From Holophagaceae bacterium UBA1801 (lineage in GTDB: Bacteria > Acidobacteriota > Holophagae > Holophagales > Holophagaceae), in the NCBI GenBank assembly GCA_002319925.1, contig DCFP01000001.1, positions 4,801-19,028 on the forward strand: a stretch of DNA of 14,228 nucleotides, in the 5' to 3' direction. Within the stretch, counting starts at the first letter, position 1; each line of letters begins with the position of its first letter. Below the pieces are notes generated by a model. It saw only the letters and a list, made by a program, of their open reading frames with translations. It made no database searches and was not told the origin of the DNA. Both the position numbers and the translations under genes were made by a program. Of the stretch, positions 13,662 through 14,228 are shown one piece after another.

Positions 13662-14228
13662 CTAGTTCGTGGGCAGCTTGGAATTGACGCCCTGGACGAA
13701 GAAATCCATCTTCTGCATGTCCTCGTCAGCCATGTTCTTGCCGGCAGGCACGCGCACCTTGCCGTCCTGATCGACGACGGGGCCCGCGAAGGGATGGAAC
13801 TTCCCGGCCTTGATCTGGGCTTCCAGCTTGTTGACCTCGTCCTGGACCTTCTTGGGCACCTGGGTGCTCATGGGGGCCATCTTGATGAAGCCCTCCTTCA
13901 GGCCGCCCCAGATGAAGCCGGTCTTCCAGGTTCCGGCCATGACATCGCTCACCACCTTGGTGTAGTAGTCGCCCCAGGTGAGGAGGACACCGCCCAGCTG
14001 CCCTTTGGGGGCGTACTTCAGCTCATCGGAGTTGTAGCAGAACACTTTCACGCCCTTTTCTTCCGCGGCCTGGTTGGTGGCGGCGGAATCGGTCTCGTGG
14101 GTCAGCATGTCCGCCCCCTGGGTGATGAGGGCCAGAGCGGCCTCGCGCTCCTTGCCGGGATCGAACCAGGAGGTGGTCCAGATGACCTTCACCTTGGCAT
14201 TGGGGTTGACGCTGCGCATGCTCCGGGG
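13662..14228 (-). CDS. BMP-family ABC transporter substrate-binding protein (N-terminus beyond window)
   Basis: The visible part is 188 residues ending at a TAG at 13662-13664. The frame is open through the right edge (PRS before MRSVNPN), so the start and any signal peptide lie outside. SVNPNAKVKVIWTTSWFDPG, then LITQGADMLTHETDSAA, AAEEKGVKVFCYNSDELKYAP and VLLTWGDYYTKVV follow the pattern of the BMP family (PF02608, PnrA/BmpA/Med type). These are periplasmic or lipid-anchored binding proteins of ABC importers, often for purine nucleosides. Most of the second ligand-binding lobe is present. The C-terminus ends DFFVQGVNSKLPTN. The partner permease and ATPase genes are not in the window. With the adenine deaminase downstream on the same strand and GMP reductase nearby, a purine substrate is a reasonable inference, not a demonstrated one. 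Confidence 0.85.
   Translation of the reverse strand, partial: PRSMRSVNPNAKVKVIWTTSWFDPGKEREAALALITQGADMLTHETDSAATNQAAEEKGVKVFCYNSDELKYAPKGQLGGVLLTWGDYYTKVVSDVMAGTWKTGFIWGGLKEGFIKMAPMSTQVPKKVQDEVNKLEAQIKAGKFHPFAGPVVDQDGKVRVPAGKNMADEDMQKMDFFVQGVNSKLPTN

Overview
The window looks like a chromosomal segment of a high-GC, Gram-negative-type bacterium. Hand counts of single 60-base lines in the flanking genes give about 67-72% G+C. Most genes carry clear Shine-Dalgarno sequences, and three proteins have cleavable signal peptides. The mix of genes would fit an Acidobacteriota (Holophagae-like) genome, but that rests on general resemblance and is a weak inference. No rRNA, tRNA, CRISPR array, transposase, integrase or phage gene is visible.

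Layout. (1) 1-1941, minus: a large exported S41-family peptidase, cut by the left edge, followed by a 498-base non-coding stretch. (2) 2440-5843, minus: a tight four-gene export operon, marR -> ABC ATPase -> ABC-2 permease -> MFS exporter. It has a 4-base stop/start overlap, a 44-base overlap and a 14-base gap. Its promoter is unusually readable (TTGACA, 17 bases, TACATT), with a perfect 13-bp palindrome on the -10/start region. (3) 6041-9527, plus: an accessory stretch with an alpha/beta hydrolase divergent from marR, about 320 bases with no convincing gene, a small unknown ORF, an exported beta-lactamase-fold serine hydrolase and an exported SUMF1-domain protein. Sampled lines of the hydrolase gene fall to 47-48% G+C, which suggests acquisition. 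(4) 9556-10569, minus: GMP reductase. (5) 10776-12398, plus: a radical SAM protein with a C-x4-C-x2-C cluster motif and a B12-binding-like N-terminus that lacks the cobalamin motif. (6) 12493-13503, minus: an AAH1-type adenine deaminase. (7) 13662-14228, minus: a BMP-family ABC substrate-binding protein, cut by the right edge.

How the genes may work together. The marR operon reads as a ligand-induced efflux unit, and the divergent hydrolase could act on the same compound (inference). GMP reductase, adenine deaminase and a BMP protein (a family that often binds purine nucleosides) together suggest purine uptake and interconversion at the right end. Two long inverted-repeat elements sit at gene ends there (12409-12487 and 13535-13640) and look like dispersed intergenic repeats that may also stop transcription.

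I did not find a clear new multi-gene system. The points most worth a second look are the radical SAM protein, the marR promoter/operator, the two repeat elements, the lysine-less S41 peptidase, and the unknown ORF in the lower-GC stretch.
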